Source: Sphaerisporangium album
GTDB taxonomy: Bacteria; Actinomycetota; Actinomycetes; Streptosporangiales; Streptosporangiaceae
Assembly (NCBI RefSeq): GCF_003323745.1
Contig: NZ_QOIL01000008.1
Span: 186,001 to 250,000 of the forward strand
DNA: 64,000 bases
Direction of reading: 5' to 3'
The notes below the pieces were generated by a model. That model was not told the origin of the DNA. It did not search any database and saw only the letters and a list, made by a program, of their open reading frames with translations. Positions 16,318 to 25,155 of the stretch are shown in pieces. The translations under genes and the position numbers were made by a program. Positions within the stretch are counted from its first letter, which is position 1; each line of letters begins with the position of its first letter.

Positions 16318-17271
16318 CTACTCCACGCGGGACTGCTGCCCAGTGCGGGCGCGCAAGGCTTGCGTGAACCACGTGAACACCGGCGCCAGGCTGGGCGGGA
16401 CGGGCCATCCGTTGATCACGGCCAGCAGGTGCCAGTAGCGTTCCGCGCGGGGGTCGCCGGCGATCTCCAGGCGGGTCAGCAGCCATTGGAGCAAGTCGGC
16501 GTCGTCGGCGCGGCTGAAGGTCTGCGCATAGCGGGCGGTGAGGGCGTCGATGATCGGTGCGGCCTCGGCCGAGGCCGCACCGATGCCGGCATCGAGCGCG
16601 CGGCCGACGCTGTCCCGAACGGTCTCGGTGAGATCGTGGTGCAAGCCGGTGCGGTCGCCTCGGGCGCGCTCGGCCGCCTGGTACTCCGCCATGCGGCGCA
16701 CGGCGGCGCGGAAGTCGGGATCCTGGGTGAGCTCGGCGAGTTCCACCCAGGCGTCGACCTGCTCGGGTTCGGGGTCGTCCGGCAGTTCGGGCATGGCCGA
16801 GCGCATCATGTCGACGAAGTCGGCGTTGGCGTCGAGCCCACCGAACGTGTCGTCGATGAAGTCGGTGATCAGGCGTCGGCGTTCGTCGTCGGAAAGCTTG
16901 GCGAGCTTGTGCATGAGGTCCATCTCCTCGGGGCTGGAGCCGCGTTTGGCCACCGCGCGCAGCACAGCGCGCCGCAGTCGCAGAGTGCGGATCTGCACCT
17001 CCAGAGCATCGGCGTGCGCGGCCGCGACCTCGGGCACCGAGACCTCCCGGTCCAGCACCTGCCGGATGACGGCAAGGTCGAGGCCCAGGTCACGCAGGGT
17101 GCGCACCAGATCCAGACGTGTGAGCGCGCCGATGTCGTACAGCCGGTAGCCAGCCGGGCTGTGGTCTGTCGGCGGCACGATCCCGGTGTCGGAGTAGAAC
17201 CGGATGGTCTTGACCGTCAGCCCGGTCCGCCGGGCCAGGTCACCGATCGTGAAGAGCGTGTCGCCGTCCAT
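16318..17271 (-). CDS. MerR-family transcriptional regulator
   Basis: This is a 317-residue protein. The N-terminal winged helix (FTIGDLARRTGLTVKTIRFY, then GYRLYD) and the dimerization helix (about residues 75-115) are typical of MerR. The C-terminal about 200 residues form a helical domain with no metal-binding cysteines, suggesting an organic ligand or a TipA-like sensor role. A perfect dyad lies 26 bp upstream of the start, probably its own operator. No target gene is adjacent. Confidence 0.87.
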   Translation of the reverse strand: MDGDTLFTIGDLARRTGLTVKTIRFYSDTGIVPPTDHSPAGYRLYDIGALTRLDLVRTLRDLGLDLAVIRQVLDREVSVPEVAAAHADALEVQIRTLRLRRAVLRAVAKRGSSPEEMDLMHKLAKLSDDERRRLITDFIDDTFGGLDANADFVDMMRSAMPELPDDPEPEQVDAWVELAELTQDPDFRAAVRRMAEYQAAERARGDRTGLHHDLTETVRDSVGRALDAGIGAASAEAAPIIDALTARYAQTFSRADDADLLQWLLTRLEIAGDPRAERYWHLLAVINGWPVPPSLAPVFTWFTQALRARTGQQSRVE

Positions 17272-17297
17272 GCCCGCACTCTCGCGCCTCCCCCTAC

Positions 17298-17320
17298 GGG
17301 AGACTCAACCCCAGTCTCCC
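17298..17320. promoter_or_regulatory. MerR-type operator dyad
   Basis: Perfect 8-bp arms GGGAGACT and AGTCTCCC are separated by seven bases, immediately upstream of the merR-like start. MerR regulators bind such dyads within their own promoters. Assignment rests on symmetry and position. Confidence 0.55.
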
Positions 17321-17475
17321 CGCTGGGGCGCCAATCCACAGGTCTTGACAATTACTCGTGCGCGGCGCGCCGATCAGCGTCTGCGCCAGGGCACGGATGT
17401 CCAACCACCGTAGCGGGATGAGTGAGTGTGCCAGGGCAACCGTGCAGCGGCAGGCGTAGTCACTCAGAAGATCTA

Positions 17476-17506
17476 AAGGCCACTTCCGAAGATCGGAAGT
17501 GGCCTT
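17476..17506 (-). terminator. tRNA-Pro terminator
   Basis: Perfect 13-bp arms AAGGCCACTTCCG and CGGAAGTGGCCTT enclose a five-base loop. The hairpin begins 18 bp past the 3' end of the tRNA on its strand and is followed by a modest T-rich run. Confidence 0.8.
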
Positions 17507-17524
17507 CTAGCTGGTACTGCTGGG

Positions 17525-17598
17525 TCGGGGTGGCGGGATTTGAACCCACGGCCTCTTCGTCCCGAACGAAGCGCGCTGCCAAGCTGCGCTACACCCCG
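17525..17598 (-). tRNA. tRNA-Pro(CGG)
   Basis: The minus-strand cloverleaf has acceptor arms CGGGGTG and CACCCCG with discriminator A. The anticodon stem CTTCG/CGAAG carries loop TTCGGGA (anticodon CGG), and the T-arm contains GGTTCAAATCC. CCA is not encoded. A strong terminator hairpin follows. Confidence 0.95.
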
Positions 17599-17761
17599 GT
17601 GCACGGGCTTTGCTTTGCTCGTGCTCGCATGAGTCTAGCGGACTTTGGGGGTACTCGCGTCACCCTGGAGCGTGGATCGGGGTGGGGTTCCGGTGCGGCG
17701 GAGGGGTCGGGGGCCAGGGGCGGACGGGGTCAGGGAAGCAGCGGACGGCGGGCTTCCGGGG

Positions 17762-18667
17762 TTAGGGGCGGCCGGGGCGGCGAGGGACGAGGGTGAGGAG
17801 GGTGGCCTCGGGGGGGCAGGAGAAGCGGGCGGGGGCGAAGGGCGAGGTGCCGAGGCCCGCCGAGACGTGGAGCCAGGCGGACTCGTGCCGGCTCAGGCCT
17901 TTCACGCGGGCGCGGTCGATGCCGCAGTTGGTCACCAGGGCCCCGTAGAACGGGATGCAGAGCTGGCCGCCGTGGGTGTGCCCGGCGAGCAGGAGCTGGT
18001 AGCCGTCGGCGGCGAAGCGCGACATGTTGCTCGGCTCGGGGGAGTGCATGACGCCCAGGCGAAGGTCGGCGTCGGCGGGGGCAGGGCCGGCGATCTCGTC
18101 GTAGCGGTCGCGGTTGATGTGCGAGTCGTGGATGCCGCCCACGAAGACGTCGAGGTCGCCCGCCTTGACCCGGGCGGTGGTGTTGTTCATGTCCAGCCAG
18201 CCTGCGGCGGTCATGGCGGCGCCCAGCTCCGTCCAGGGCAGGTCGGGGATGTGGCGGCGCCTGTCGGTCTTGGACGAGCGCCACAGGTAGCGGGCGGGGT
18301 TCTTGAAGTGCGGCGAGTACAGGTCGTTGGACCCGTAGACGAACAGGCCCGGACGGGACAGGAGCGGCTCGACCGCGCGCATGTAGGCGGGGATCGCGTC
18401 GGGGTGGGCGAGGGTGTCGCCGGTGTTCACCACCAGGTCGGGTTCGAGCGCGTCCAGGGAGCGGACCCAGTTGATCAGACGCGTGCGCCCAGGGGTGAGA
18501 TGCAGGTCGGAGATCTGCAGGACCCGGACCGGCCGTTGCCCCGGCTCCAGCACCGGTACGTCGAAGCGGCGCAGCCGGAACCAGTTGCGCTCGATGATCG
18601 ACGCGTAGCCGAGCCCGGCGGCGCCGAGACCGAGCAGGGACAGGGGTATCGCGGCAGCTTTCCTCAC
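17762..18667 (-). CDS. membrane-anchored metallophosphoesterase
   Basis: This is a 301-residue calcineurin-like phosphoesterase. An N-terminal hydrophobic anchor (residues about 5-25) precedes the metal-binding motifs SDLHL, NTGDTL, GSND and GHTHGGQ, in family order. The frame requires a GTG start at 18667. It lies next to YqeY and the class A penicillin-binding protein, as in other actinobacteria. It is probably a membrane or cell-envelope phosphoesterase. The substrate is unknown. Confidence 0.88.
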   Translation of the reverse strand: MRKAAAIPLSLLGLGAAGLGYASIIERNWFRLRRFDVPVLEPGQRPVRVLQISDLHLTPGRTRLINWVRSLDALEPDLVVNTGDTLAHPDAIPAYMRAVEPLLSRPGLFVYGSNDLYSPHFKNPARYLWRSSKTDRRRHIPDLPWTELGAAMTAAGWLDMNNTTARVKAGDLDVFVGGIHDSHINRDRYDEIAGPAPADADLRLGVMHSPEPSNMSRFAADGYQLLLAGHTHGGQLCIPFYGALVTNCGIDRARVKGLSRHESAWLHVSAGLGTSPFAPARFSCPPEATLLTLVPRRPGRP

Positions 18668-18796
18668 CCCTTCATCATGCCCGAGCCGGGGTGGGTATGC
18701 CTCCCGCCCGCACGACGAGCCCTGAGGTGGCGGACGGCGGCGTGGTGCGGGGAAATGCGGGCGAGAGTGGCATGGGGACACGGCAAGATGGTGACC

Positions 18797-19252
18797 ATGA
18801 GTGCTTTGAAGGACAAGCTGAAGGCCGACCTCACGACGTCGATGAAGGCGCGGGACGAGGTGCGCACGCGGACGCTGCGCATGGCCCTGGCGGCCGTCAG
18901 CACCGAGGAGGTCGCGGGCAAGGAGGCGCGCGAGCTTTCGGACGACGAGGTCGTCAAGGTGCTGACCAAGGAGGCCAAGAAGCGGCGTGAGGCGTCCGAG
19001 GCGTTCGCCGGCGCGGGCCGCGCCGAGCAGGCCCAGGCGGAGCAGGACGAGCAGGCCGTACTCGAGGAGTACCTCCCGGCGCAGCTCAGCGACGAGGAGC
19101 TCGACCGGCTGGTCCAGGAGGCCATCGCCGAGAGCGGCGCCGAGGGTCCGAAGGCGATGGGCCAGGTGATGAAGGTTCTCAACCCCAAGGTCGCCGGGCG
19201 CGCCGAGGGCGGCAGGGTCGCCCAGGCCGTACGCTCCCGCCTCGCGGGCTGA
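18797..19252 (+). CDS. GatB/YqeY domain protein
   Basis: This 151-residue protein matches the YqeY family (SALKDKLKADLTTSMKARDEV at the start, MGQVMKVLNPKVAGRAEGGRV near the end). That domain is shared with the C-terminus of the amidotransferase subunit GatB, where it contacts tRNA. The stand-alone role is not well defined. An in-frame ATG at 18788 has better spacing to a GGGG element and is an alternative start. Confidence 0.88.
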   Translation: MSALKDKLKADLTTSMKARDEVRTRTLRMALAAVSTEEVAGKEARELSDDEVVKVLTKEAKKRREASEAFAGAGRAEQAQAEQDEQAVLEEYLPAQLSDEELDRLVQEAIAESGAEGPKAMGQVMKVLNPKVAGRAEGGRVAQAVRSRLAG

Positions 19253-19290
19253 GTCCGAGGCACTCGCCCGGCGCCCCACCGGACGGCTTC

Positions 19291-19504
19291 GGCACGCCCT
19301 CGCACACGCGAGCGGCCACCGACATCCCCGGCGACTCGGCGAAGATCTCCAGGGCGATGATCGACGCGCCCGGGCTGCCCAGGTGGCTGCTGCTCGGCTC
19401 AGACGCCGACGCGCGCCGCCCTGAGCGACCGCCTGGCCGCCGTGGAGGCGCAGAAGGACCTCGGCTGGTGCACCGGCGCCGAGGACTACGTGGCCGCCGT
19501 CTGA
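19291..19504 (+). pseudogene. C-terminal remnant of a short-chain dehydrogenase, frameshifted
   Basis: The first part reads in one frame as GDSAKISRAMIDAPGLPRW then LLLGSDA, which is typical of the C-terminus of oxidoreductases of the short-chain dehydrogenase family. After a frame change it continues as ALSDRLAAVEAQKDL and ends at a TGA at 19502. No catalytic core is present upstream. It is a decayed fragment wedged between yqeY and the penicillin-binding protein gene. Confidence 0.6.
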
Positions 19505-19523
19505 AGCGGCGGCCACGGGTGGC

Positions 19524-21773
19524 TCAGTTCCTGGTGTTGGTGGTGGCGGCCGGTACCTGGAACAGGCCGGTGGCGTCGTCGGGGTTGCCGGGAGGGTTGG
19601 GGTTACCGCCGCCGCCACCACCACCGCCGCCACCGTCGCCGCGGCCGTTCGGCACCTCGAACGGGTCGCCGTTGTTGCCGCCGTCGCGGATCGGGTCCTT
19701 CTTCGGCGGCTTGGGCGCGCAGCCTCCGCTGCACCCGCCGAACTCGCTCATGTCCGGCGGTGTGAAGGACGACGCCTCGATGCCCTTCAGGGCGTTGACG
19801 AACGTTTCCTTCCAGATGCGCCCGGAGATCGTCGCACCGAAGACCTCGCCGTAGGTGCGGCCGCCGATGCGGATGTTGCGCAGCGGGTGGGTGTAGGACC
19901 CGCGGGGGTCGCCAAGGCTGACGGCGCCGGCGAGGTCCGGGGTGTATCCGGCGAACCAGGCGGTCATGGAGCCGTCCGTCGTGCCGGTCTTGCCCGCCGC
20001 GTCCCGGCCGATCCCTCCGACGCTGGTCATCGTGCCCTTGGTGAACACCCCGGACAGGATGCCGCTGACCGCGTCCGCGACCTTCTCGTCGAGCGTCTGC
20101 TTGCAGGTGGGCTTGAACGGGGTCGTCTTGCCGTCGCGGTCGGTGATCGAGGTGATCGCCATCGGCTTGCAGTAGTTGCCCCGGGCGGCGAACGTGGCGT
20201 ACGCGGAGGCCACCGTCACCGGGTCCATCTCGTTCACGCCCAGGGTGAAGGTCTCGACCTCGCGCAGCTTGCCGCCGTCGGCGCGCTTGATGCCGAGGTC
20301 CTTGGCGGTCCTGACGACGTCGCACAGGCCGACCTTCTGCTCCAGCCTGAGGAAGAAGGTGTTGACCGAGCCCCAGGTGCCGGTCTGCAGGGTCTTGAAC
20401 CCGCCGCCGCCCTCGGAGTTGTGCGCGACGTGGCTGGGGTCGCCGACGTTCTCGCCCTTGCAGTTCTTGAAGTCGCTGTAGCCGTTCGCCTGGAAGCTGC
20501 TGCCGGAGTTGATGCCGTCCTCGTACCGCATCCCCTCCTTCAGCGCCGTGGCCAGCGTGAAGGCCTTGAACGTCGACCCGGCCTGGAAGCCCGAGCCGCC
20601 GCCGTGCGCGACGTCGGCCACCAGGTTGTAGTTGGACTCGTTCTTCTTCTTGCTGGTGCCGAAGTTGCGGCTCGCGGCCATGGCCTTGATGGCGCCGGTG
20701 CCGGGCTCGATCAGCGCCTCGGCGGCGACCGGCTTGTCGGAGGCGTTGACGAACTTCTTGATCGCCTTGTCCGCGGCCTTCTGCATCTTGGTGTCGAGCG
20801 TGGTCTTGATGATCAGGCCGCCGCGGTTGAGGAACTCCCTGCGCGCCTTCTCGGTCTTGCCGAACTGGCGGTCGTTGAGGATCTCGTGCTGGACGTACAG
20901 GCAGAAGTACGGGTAGGCGCTGGCCTCGCAGCCGCCGGGGATGGCGATGTCCTTGTAGGTCAGCTTCTTGGTCTTGGCCTCGGCGGCCTGCTCGTTGGTG
21001 ATCTTCCCGAGCTCGGCCATGCGGTCCAGCACGACGTTGCGCCGGGAGAGCAGGGAGGCGCGGTGCTGCTTGCCGAGGTTGGGGTCGGTCGCGTTGGGGT
21101 TCTGCACGGCGCCGGCGAGGGTGGCCGCCTCTTCGAGGTTCAGCTCGGAGGCGGGCTTGTCGAAGAACCGCTTGGACGCGGCCTGGATGCCGTACGCGCT
21201 GGCGCCGAAGTAGGCGATGTTGAGGTACCGCTCGAGGATCTCGTCCTTGGTGTACTTCTCCTCGATGGCCATCGCGTACCGCAGTTCGTTCAGCTTCCGC
21301 GACACGGTCGGGGCGATGGCGGCGGCCTTCTCCTCGTCCGACTCGGCCTTGTTGAAGATCACCTGCTTGACGTACTGCTGGGTGATGGACGAACCGCCCT
21401 GCGCGACGCCGCCGGACTTGAAGTTGGTCATCAGAGCGCGCGCGGAGCCCTCGAGGTCGAGCGCGCCGTGCTCGTAGAAGCGATAGTCCTCGATCGAGAT
21501 GATCGCGGTGCGCATGATCGGCGCCACCTTGTCCAGGGGCACCGATTCGCGGTTCTGAAAGTAGAACTGCGCGATCTGTTTGCCCTTGGAGTCGCGGATC
21601 TCCGTCTTCTCCGGTAGCGGAGGCTCTTTCAGGTCTTCGGGCTTGAGGTTGAGCACGTCTGTGGTGCTCTTCACCCCCATGCCCGCTCCGCCCACGGCGG
21701 GCAGCGCGATGGCGGCCGCCAGCACCCCCGCGGCCACGGCGGCTCCGATGAGCCGCAGCAGGTTGACGAACAC
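19524..21773 (-). CDS. class A penicillin-binding protein (transglycosylase/transpeptidase)
   Basis: This bifunctional peptidoglycan synthase of about 749 residues has an N-terminal membrane anchor (LLRLIGAAVAAGVLAAAIAL). The GT51 glycosyltransferase domain shows EDYRFYEHG and GGSSITQQYVK. The transpeptidase domain has active serine in AGSTFK, the SVN triad and KTGTTDGS. The tail is Gly/Pro-rich, with about ten consecutive glycines. The GTG at 21773 is chosen because it gives a short cytoplasmic leader. GTG 21803 or a longer start at 21860 is possible. It diverges from a WhiB-like gene, matching the ponA2-whiB4 arrangement of mycobacteria. There are no PASTA repeats. Confidence 0.92.
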   Translation of the reverse strand: MFVNLLRLIGAAVAAGVLAAAIALPAVGGAGMGVKSTTDVLNLKPEDLKEPPLPEKTEIRDSKGKQIAQFYFQNRESVPLDKVAPIMRTAIISIEDYRFYEHGALDLEGSARALMTNFKSGGVAQGGSSITQQYVKQVIFNKAESDEEKAAAIAPTVSRKLNELRYAMAIEEKYTKDEILERYLNIAYFGASAYGIQAASKRFFDKPASELNLEEAATLAGAVQNPNATDPNLGKQHRASLLSRRNVVLDRMAELGKITNEQAAEAKTKKLTYKDIAIPGGCEASAYPYFCLYVQHEILNDRQFGKTEKARREFLNRGGLIIKTTLDTKMQKAADKAIKKFVNASDKPVAAEALIEPGTGAIKAMAASRNFGTSKKKNESNYNLVADVAHGGGSGFQAGSTFKAFTLATALKEGMRYEDGINSGSSFQANGYSDFKNCKGENVGDPSHVAHNSEGGGGFKTLQTGTWGSVNTFFLRLEQKVGLCDVVRTAKDLGIKRADGGKLREVETFTLGVNEMDPVTVASAYATFAARGNYCKPMAITSITDRDGKTTPFKPTCKQTLDEKVADAVSGILSGVFTKGTMTSVGGIGRDAAGKTGTTDGSMTAWFAGYTPDLAGAVSLGDPRGSYTHPLRNIRIGGRTYGEVFGATISGRIWKETFVNALKGIEASSFTPPDMSEFGGCSGGCAPKPPKKDPIRDGGNNGDPFEVPNGRGDGGGGGGGGGGNPNPPGNPDDATGLFQVPAATTNTRN

Positions 21774-22072
21774 CGACCCCTGGGCTTTGCCTCTCGCTTG
21801 CACAAGTCCAAGGGTATGCCGAAGCGATGACTCAATCAGTACCCAAAGTCCATTTCGCATTGACTCGCGCGCTACCCGCGCGGGGGATGACTAGTCATTC
21901 CCGGCCACATGGCCTGACATGACCATGTGGGAAATTGACCCGCCCGGGGTCTGTCGGTCCGAACGTCTGGTTGCGTACGTTCTCCTCTGCGGCAACTGAA
22001 TAAGGAGGCTCGACGCCCGCGCCCGTCGGCCGCCAAGTGACGACTGACCACCTATAGGGGAGTGGGGTCGAA

Positions 22073-22369
22073 ATGTGGATCACGGATTGGACCTCCCGTG
22101 CCGCCTGTCGAGGTGCGGATCCTGACGCGTTGTTCGTGCAGGGTGCCGCGCAGAACAGGGCGAAGCTCATCTGCCGAGGATGCCCGGTCCGTACGGAGTG
22201 CCTCGCGGACGCGCTGGACAACCGGATCGAGTTCGGTGTCTGGGGCGGAATGACCGAGCGAGAGCGCCGCGCGCTGCTCAGGCGGCGACCGGACGTGACC
22301 TCCTGGCGCGACCTTCTCGAGGTCGCCAAGGAGGAGTACGAGCGGACCAACGAGCTGATCGCCGGCTGA
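22073..22369 (+). CDS. wblA: WhiB-family iron-sulfur regulator, WblA/WhiB4 type
   Basis: This 98-residue protein has the four cluster-binding cysteines Cys12, Cys34, Cys37 and Cys43, then the GVWGG turn and a basic C-terminal region (RERRALLRRR). GGGGAG 10 bases before the ATG supports the start. WhiB proteins carry an oxygen- or NO-sensitive 4Fe-4S cluster and bind sigma factor and DNA. The symbol is inferred from its place between a class A PBP gene and two ArsA-like ATPase genes, the arrangement of streptomycete wblA and mycobacterial whiB4. Confidence 0.88.
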   Translation: MWITDWTSRAACRGADPDALFVQGAAQNRAKLICRGCPVRTECLADALDNRIEFGVWGGMTERERRALLRRRPDVTSWRDLLEVAKEEYERTNELIAG

Positions 22370-22415
22370 GTTCAGGAGCGCCGGGCAGCGTCGCCCCGCG
22401 CTCCACGACATGACG

Positions 22416-22438
22416 GAGGGGCCGAACACCGGCCCCTC
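22416..22438. terminator. hairpin between convergent wblA and ATPase genes
   Basis: Perfect 9-bp arms GAGGGGCCG and CGGCCCCTC enclose loop AACAC, between the two convergent stops. No T-run follows, so termination may depend on the hairpin alone. Confidence 0.55.
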
Positions 22439-22523
22439 GATGGCGCCACCGGGTCCGAGTCCCTTCACCGACTTCCGGCCCGACGACCACGCGGTCGTCG
22501 GGGCCGTCCTGAGGCTCCCGCGC

Positions 22524-23693
22524 TCAGGAGGACAGCAACTCGCCGATCTCCCGCAGACCGGCGAGGTCGTGAACGTCCTCCGGCATCGCGGGAACCTCGG
22601 AGATCGGCACGGTGGGGTGGGCCGATGTGAAGAGTTCTCGTTCCCGGTGCTCGCGCGCGGCGAGTTGCATCCGTCCGGCGTGCAGCCGCAGTACGGCGGC
22701 GGTCAGCTCGTGCTCTCCACGTGCTTCGAGATCTTCGGCGGCGGCCGCACTGCGCGCGGCCGAGAGGGCCGGCGCCGGAGACCGGTGCACGCGGTTGATC
22801 ACCAGGCCCGCCAGGGGCATGCGCTCCTCGGCGAGCCGTTCCACGAAGTACGACGCCTCGCGCATCGCGTCCCGCTCCGGGGCGGCGACGACCACGAACG
22901 CCGTGCCGGGCGCCTGAAGCAGCCGGTACGTCTGCTCGGCCCGCTGGCGGAAGCCGCCGAACACCGCGTCCAGCCCGGCGACGAACGTCTGGATGTCCTT
23001 GAGGAACTGGGCGCCGAGGATCTTCGTCAGCACCCCGGCCACCAGGCCGAAGCCCGCGTTGAGCAGTTTGAACGCGCTACGTCCCCCCGCCTTCGCCGGG
23101 GCCATCAGGATGCGGATGAGCCGCCCGTCCAGGAAGCGGCCGAGCCGTTCGGGGGCGTCCAGGAAGTCCAGCGCCGACCGCGACGGAGGCGTGTCGACGA
23201 TGATCAGGTCCCATTCATCCGAGTGGCGGAGCTGGCCGAGCTTCTCCATGGCCATGTACTCCTGCGTCCCGGCGAAGCTGGACGAAAGCGACTGGTAGAA
23301 GGGGTTCGTCAGGATCTGCCGGGCGCGCTCCGGGTCGGCGTGCGCCTCGATGATCTCGTCGAACGTCCGCTTCATGTCGAGCATCATGGCGTGCAGCTCG
23401 CCCGGCCCCTTCACGCCGGAGACCAGGCGCGGGGTGTTGTCGAGCTCGGTCAGGCCCATGGACTGCGCGAGGCGGCGGGCCGGGTCGACGGTCAGCACGA
23501 CCACGCGGCGTCCGCGCTCGGCCGCCCGCAGCCCGAGCGCGGCGGCCGTGGTCGTCTTCCCGACGCCGCCCGAGCCGCAGCACACCACGATGCGGGTGCC
23601 GGCGTCGTCGAGGATCGCGTCCATGTCGAGCACGGGCGAGACCCGGCGGCCGGCGTCCCCGGCGGCGGTGGGTGCGGGTGCGGTCGAGGTCAT
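22524..23693 (-). CDS. ArsA-like (GET3/anion-transporting type) ATPase, downstream copy
   Basis: This is a 389-residue P-loop ATPase. The deviant Walker A GSGGVGKTTT is followed by VVVLTVDPARRLAQ and IIVDTPPSRSALDFLDAP (switch region). It pairs with the similar gene upstream (76 bp gap) and probably forms a heteromeric complex with it. Actinobacterial homologues sit next to whiB4/wblA. Despite the ArsA name there is no arsenite gene set here, and the role is unknown. Confidence 0.87.
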   Translation of the reverse strand: MTSTAPAPTAAGDAGRRVSPVLDMDAILDDAGTRIVVCCGSGGVGKTTTAAALGLRAAERGRRVVVLTVDPARRLAQSMGLTELDNTPRLVSGVKGPGELHAMMLDMKRTFDEIIEAHADPERARQILTNPFYQSLSSSFAGTQEYMAMEKLGQLRHSDEWDLIIVDTPPSRSALDFLDAPERLGRFLDGRLIRILMAPAKAGGRSAFKLLNAGFGLVAGVLTKILGAQFLKDIQTFVAGLDAVFGGFRQRAEQTYRLLQAPGTAFVVVAAPERDAMREASYFVERLAEERMPLAGLVINRVHRSPAPALSAARSAAAAEDLEARGEHELTAAVLRLHAGRMQLAAREHRERELFTSAHPTVPISEVPAMPEDVHDLAGLREIGELLSS

Positions 23694-23769
23694 GTCGGGG
23701 ACGTCCTCCGGTGGGGGCTGCGCAGATCACACGACGGGCACGCGCGGGGCTTGACGGGCGGACGCGGGC

Positions 23770-24774
23770 TCACGCCGCCCCCTGCGCGCGGATGGCCTGG
23801 GCCAGCTCGTGGAGGCCGGCCGGGTCGGCGCCGTCGGGCAGCAGCGGCAGCTCGTAGCGTGGGGTCTTGGCCTTGGCCAGCGACCGCCGCTCGCGCCGCT
23901 CCAGCGACGTGCGCCGGGCGTGCTCGGTGATCTCGGCGGCGAGGGCCTCGGCGAACGCCGAGGCGTCCGCGGGCCCGTCGGCGAGGCCCGCCGCCTTGAG
24001 CCCGAGCGCGAGCTCCCCGGGGTCGAAGTCGTTCTTCATGGCGGCGTCGAGCGCCGTCTTGGGCAGCAGCTCGGGGCGGACCATGTTGATGAAGACGCCG
24101 CCGACGGGCAGCTTGGCGGCGTGCAGGCTCTGGATGCCGTCCAGCGTCTCCTGGACGGGCATCTCCTCCAGCAGCGTGACGAAGTGGACGGCCGTCTCGG
24201 GCGAGGCCACCACGCCGCGCACCAGGTCGGCGTGGTTCTTGATCGGGCCGATGCGGGCGAGGCCGGCCACTTCCGAGGTCACATTGAGGAACCGGGTGAT
24301 CCTGCCCGTGGGCGGCGCGTCCATGACGACCGCGTCGTACACCCGCTTGCCGGACTTGTCGCGACGGCGTACGGCTTCGCTGGTCTTGCCGGTGACGAGC
24401 ACGTCGCGCAGGCCGGGGGCGATGGTGGTCGCGAAGTCGACCAGGCCGATCTTGTTGAGCGCCTTGCCCGCGCGCCGCATGCCGTAGAACATCTCGACGT
24501 ATTCGAGCATCGCCTCTTCGGGGTCGATCGCGAGCGCGTAGACGTCGCCGCCGCCGGGCGCCACGGCGATCCTGCGCTCCTCGTACGGCAGGGGCGGGAT
24601 GCCGAAGACCTGGGCGATGCCCTGCCGCCCCTCGACCTCGACGAGCAGCACCTTGCGGCCGCCCGCCGCCAGGGCGAGGGCCAGGGCGGCGGCCACCGTG
24701 GTCTTGCCGGTGCCGCCCTTGCCGGTCAGGACATGAAGCCGTACGCCGTCCCAGTCGATGTCGCGAGCGCTCAC
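23770..24774 (-). CDS. ArsA-like ATPase, upstream copy
   Basis: This is a 334-residue P-loop ATPase with deviant Walker A GKGGTGKTTV near residue 20, and VVMDAPPTGRITRFL as the switch motif. The GTG start at 24774 is preferred because TAGCCT lies seven bases upstream, as for leaderless transcription. A TTG further upstream is in frame but less likely. It is the first gene of a two-gene operon with the similar ATPase downstream. Confidence 0.87.
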   Translation of the reverse strand: MSARDIDWDGVRLHVLTGKGGTGKTTVAAALALALAAGGRKVLLVEVEGRQGIAQVFGIPPLPYEERRIAVAPGGGDVYALAIDPEEAMLEYVEMFYGMRRAGKALNKIGLVDFATTIAPGLRDVLVTGKTSEAVRRRDKSGKRVYDAVVMDAPPTGRITRFLNVTSEVAGLARIGPIKNHADLVRGVVASPETAVHFVTLLEEMPVQETLDGIQSLHAAKLPVGGVFINMVRPELLPKTALDAAMKNDFDPGELALGLKAAGLADGPADASAFAEALAAEITEHARRTSLERRERRSLAKAKTPRYELPLLPDGADPAGLHELAQAIRAQGAA

Positions 24775-24999
24775 CTTCCGAAGGCTACCCAACGGTCACT
24801 TGGCGATTCGCCCTTCCCCGCCTCGTGGACATCCCCGCGACGCCTTCCGCCGGTCGGAAACGCCGACGCCGGCGGGCTGCCGCCCGATCGTCCCTTACTT
24901 CGCAAAACGTCCCGCAAACGCCGGGCCCGGATACGCAGGTGACCCGTGGGACGGACGGGCCCGCCACCCCGCCCCTCCGGGTCCGTCTACAGTGCCACC

Positions 25000-25155
25000 A
25001 TGAAGCGCTTCGAATATTCCACGGTCCCTTTGCTGACCCATGCCACCAAGCAGATCCTCGACAACTGGGGACAGGACGGCTGGGAGCTCGTCACCGTCAT
25101 TCCCGGCCCGAACCCCGAGCAGCTCGTCGCCTACATGAAGCGGGAGAAGGAGTGA
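25000..25155 (+). CDS. DUF4177 small protein
   Basis: This 51-residue protein matches the DUF4177 pattern: FEYSTVPLLTH, then the aromatic core DGWELVTVIPG. No ribosome-binding site is present. TACAGT stands six bases before the ATG, so the message is probably leaderless. Its stop overlaps the GTG start of the RidA gene by four bases, suggesting translational coupling. Function unknown. Confidence 0.8.
   Translation: MKRFEYSTVPLLTHATKQILDNWGQDGWELVTVIPGPNPEQLVAYMKREKE

Noticed and set aside
16147-17421. A 424-codon plus-strand frame over the MerR gene
   Set aside because: No motif or start signal, and the MerR helix-turn-helix on the minus strand is clear.
22524-24774. Arsenic resistance operon
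   Set aside because: The ATPases are ArsA-like, but there is no arsB, arsC, arsD or arsR, and the wblA-linked pair is known in non-arsenic contexts.
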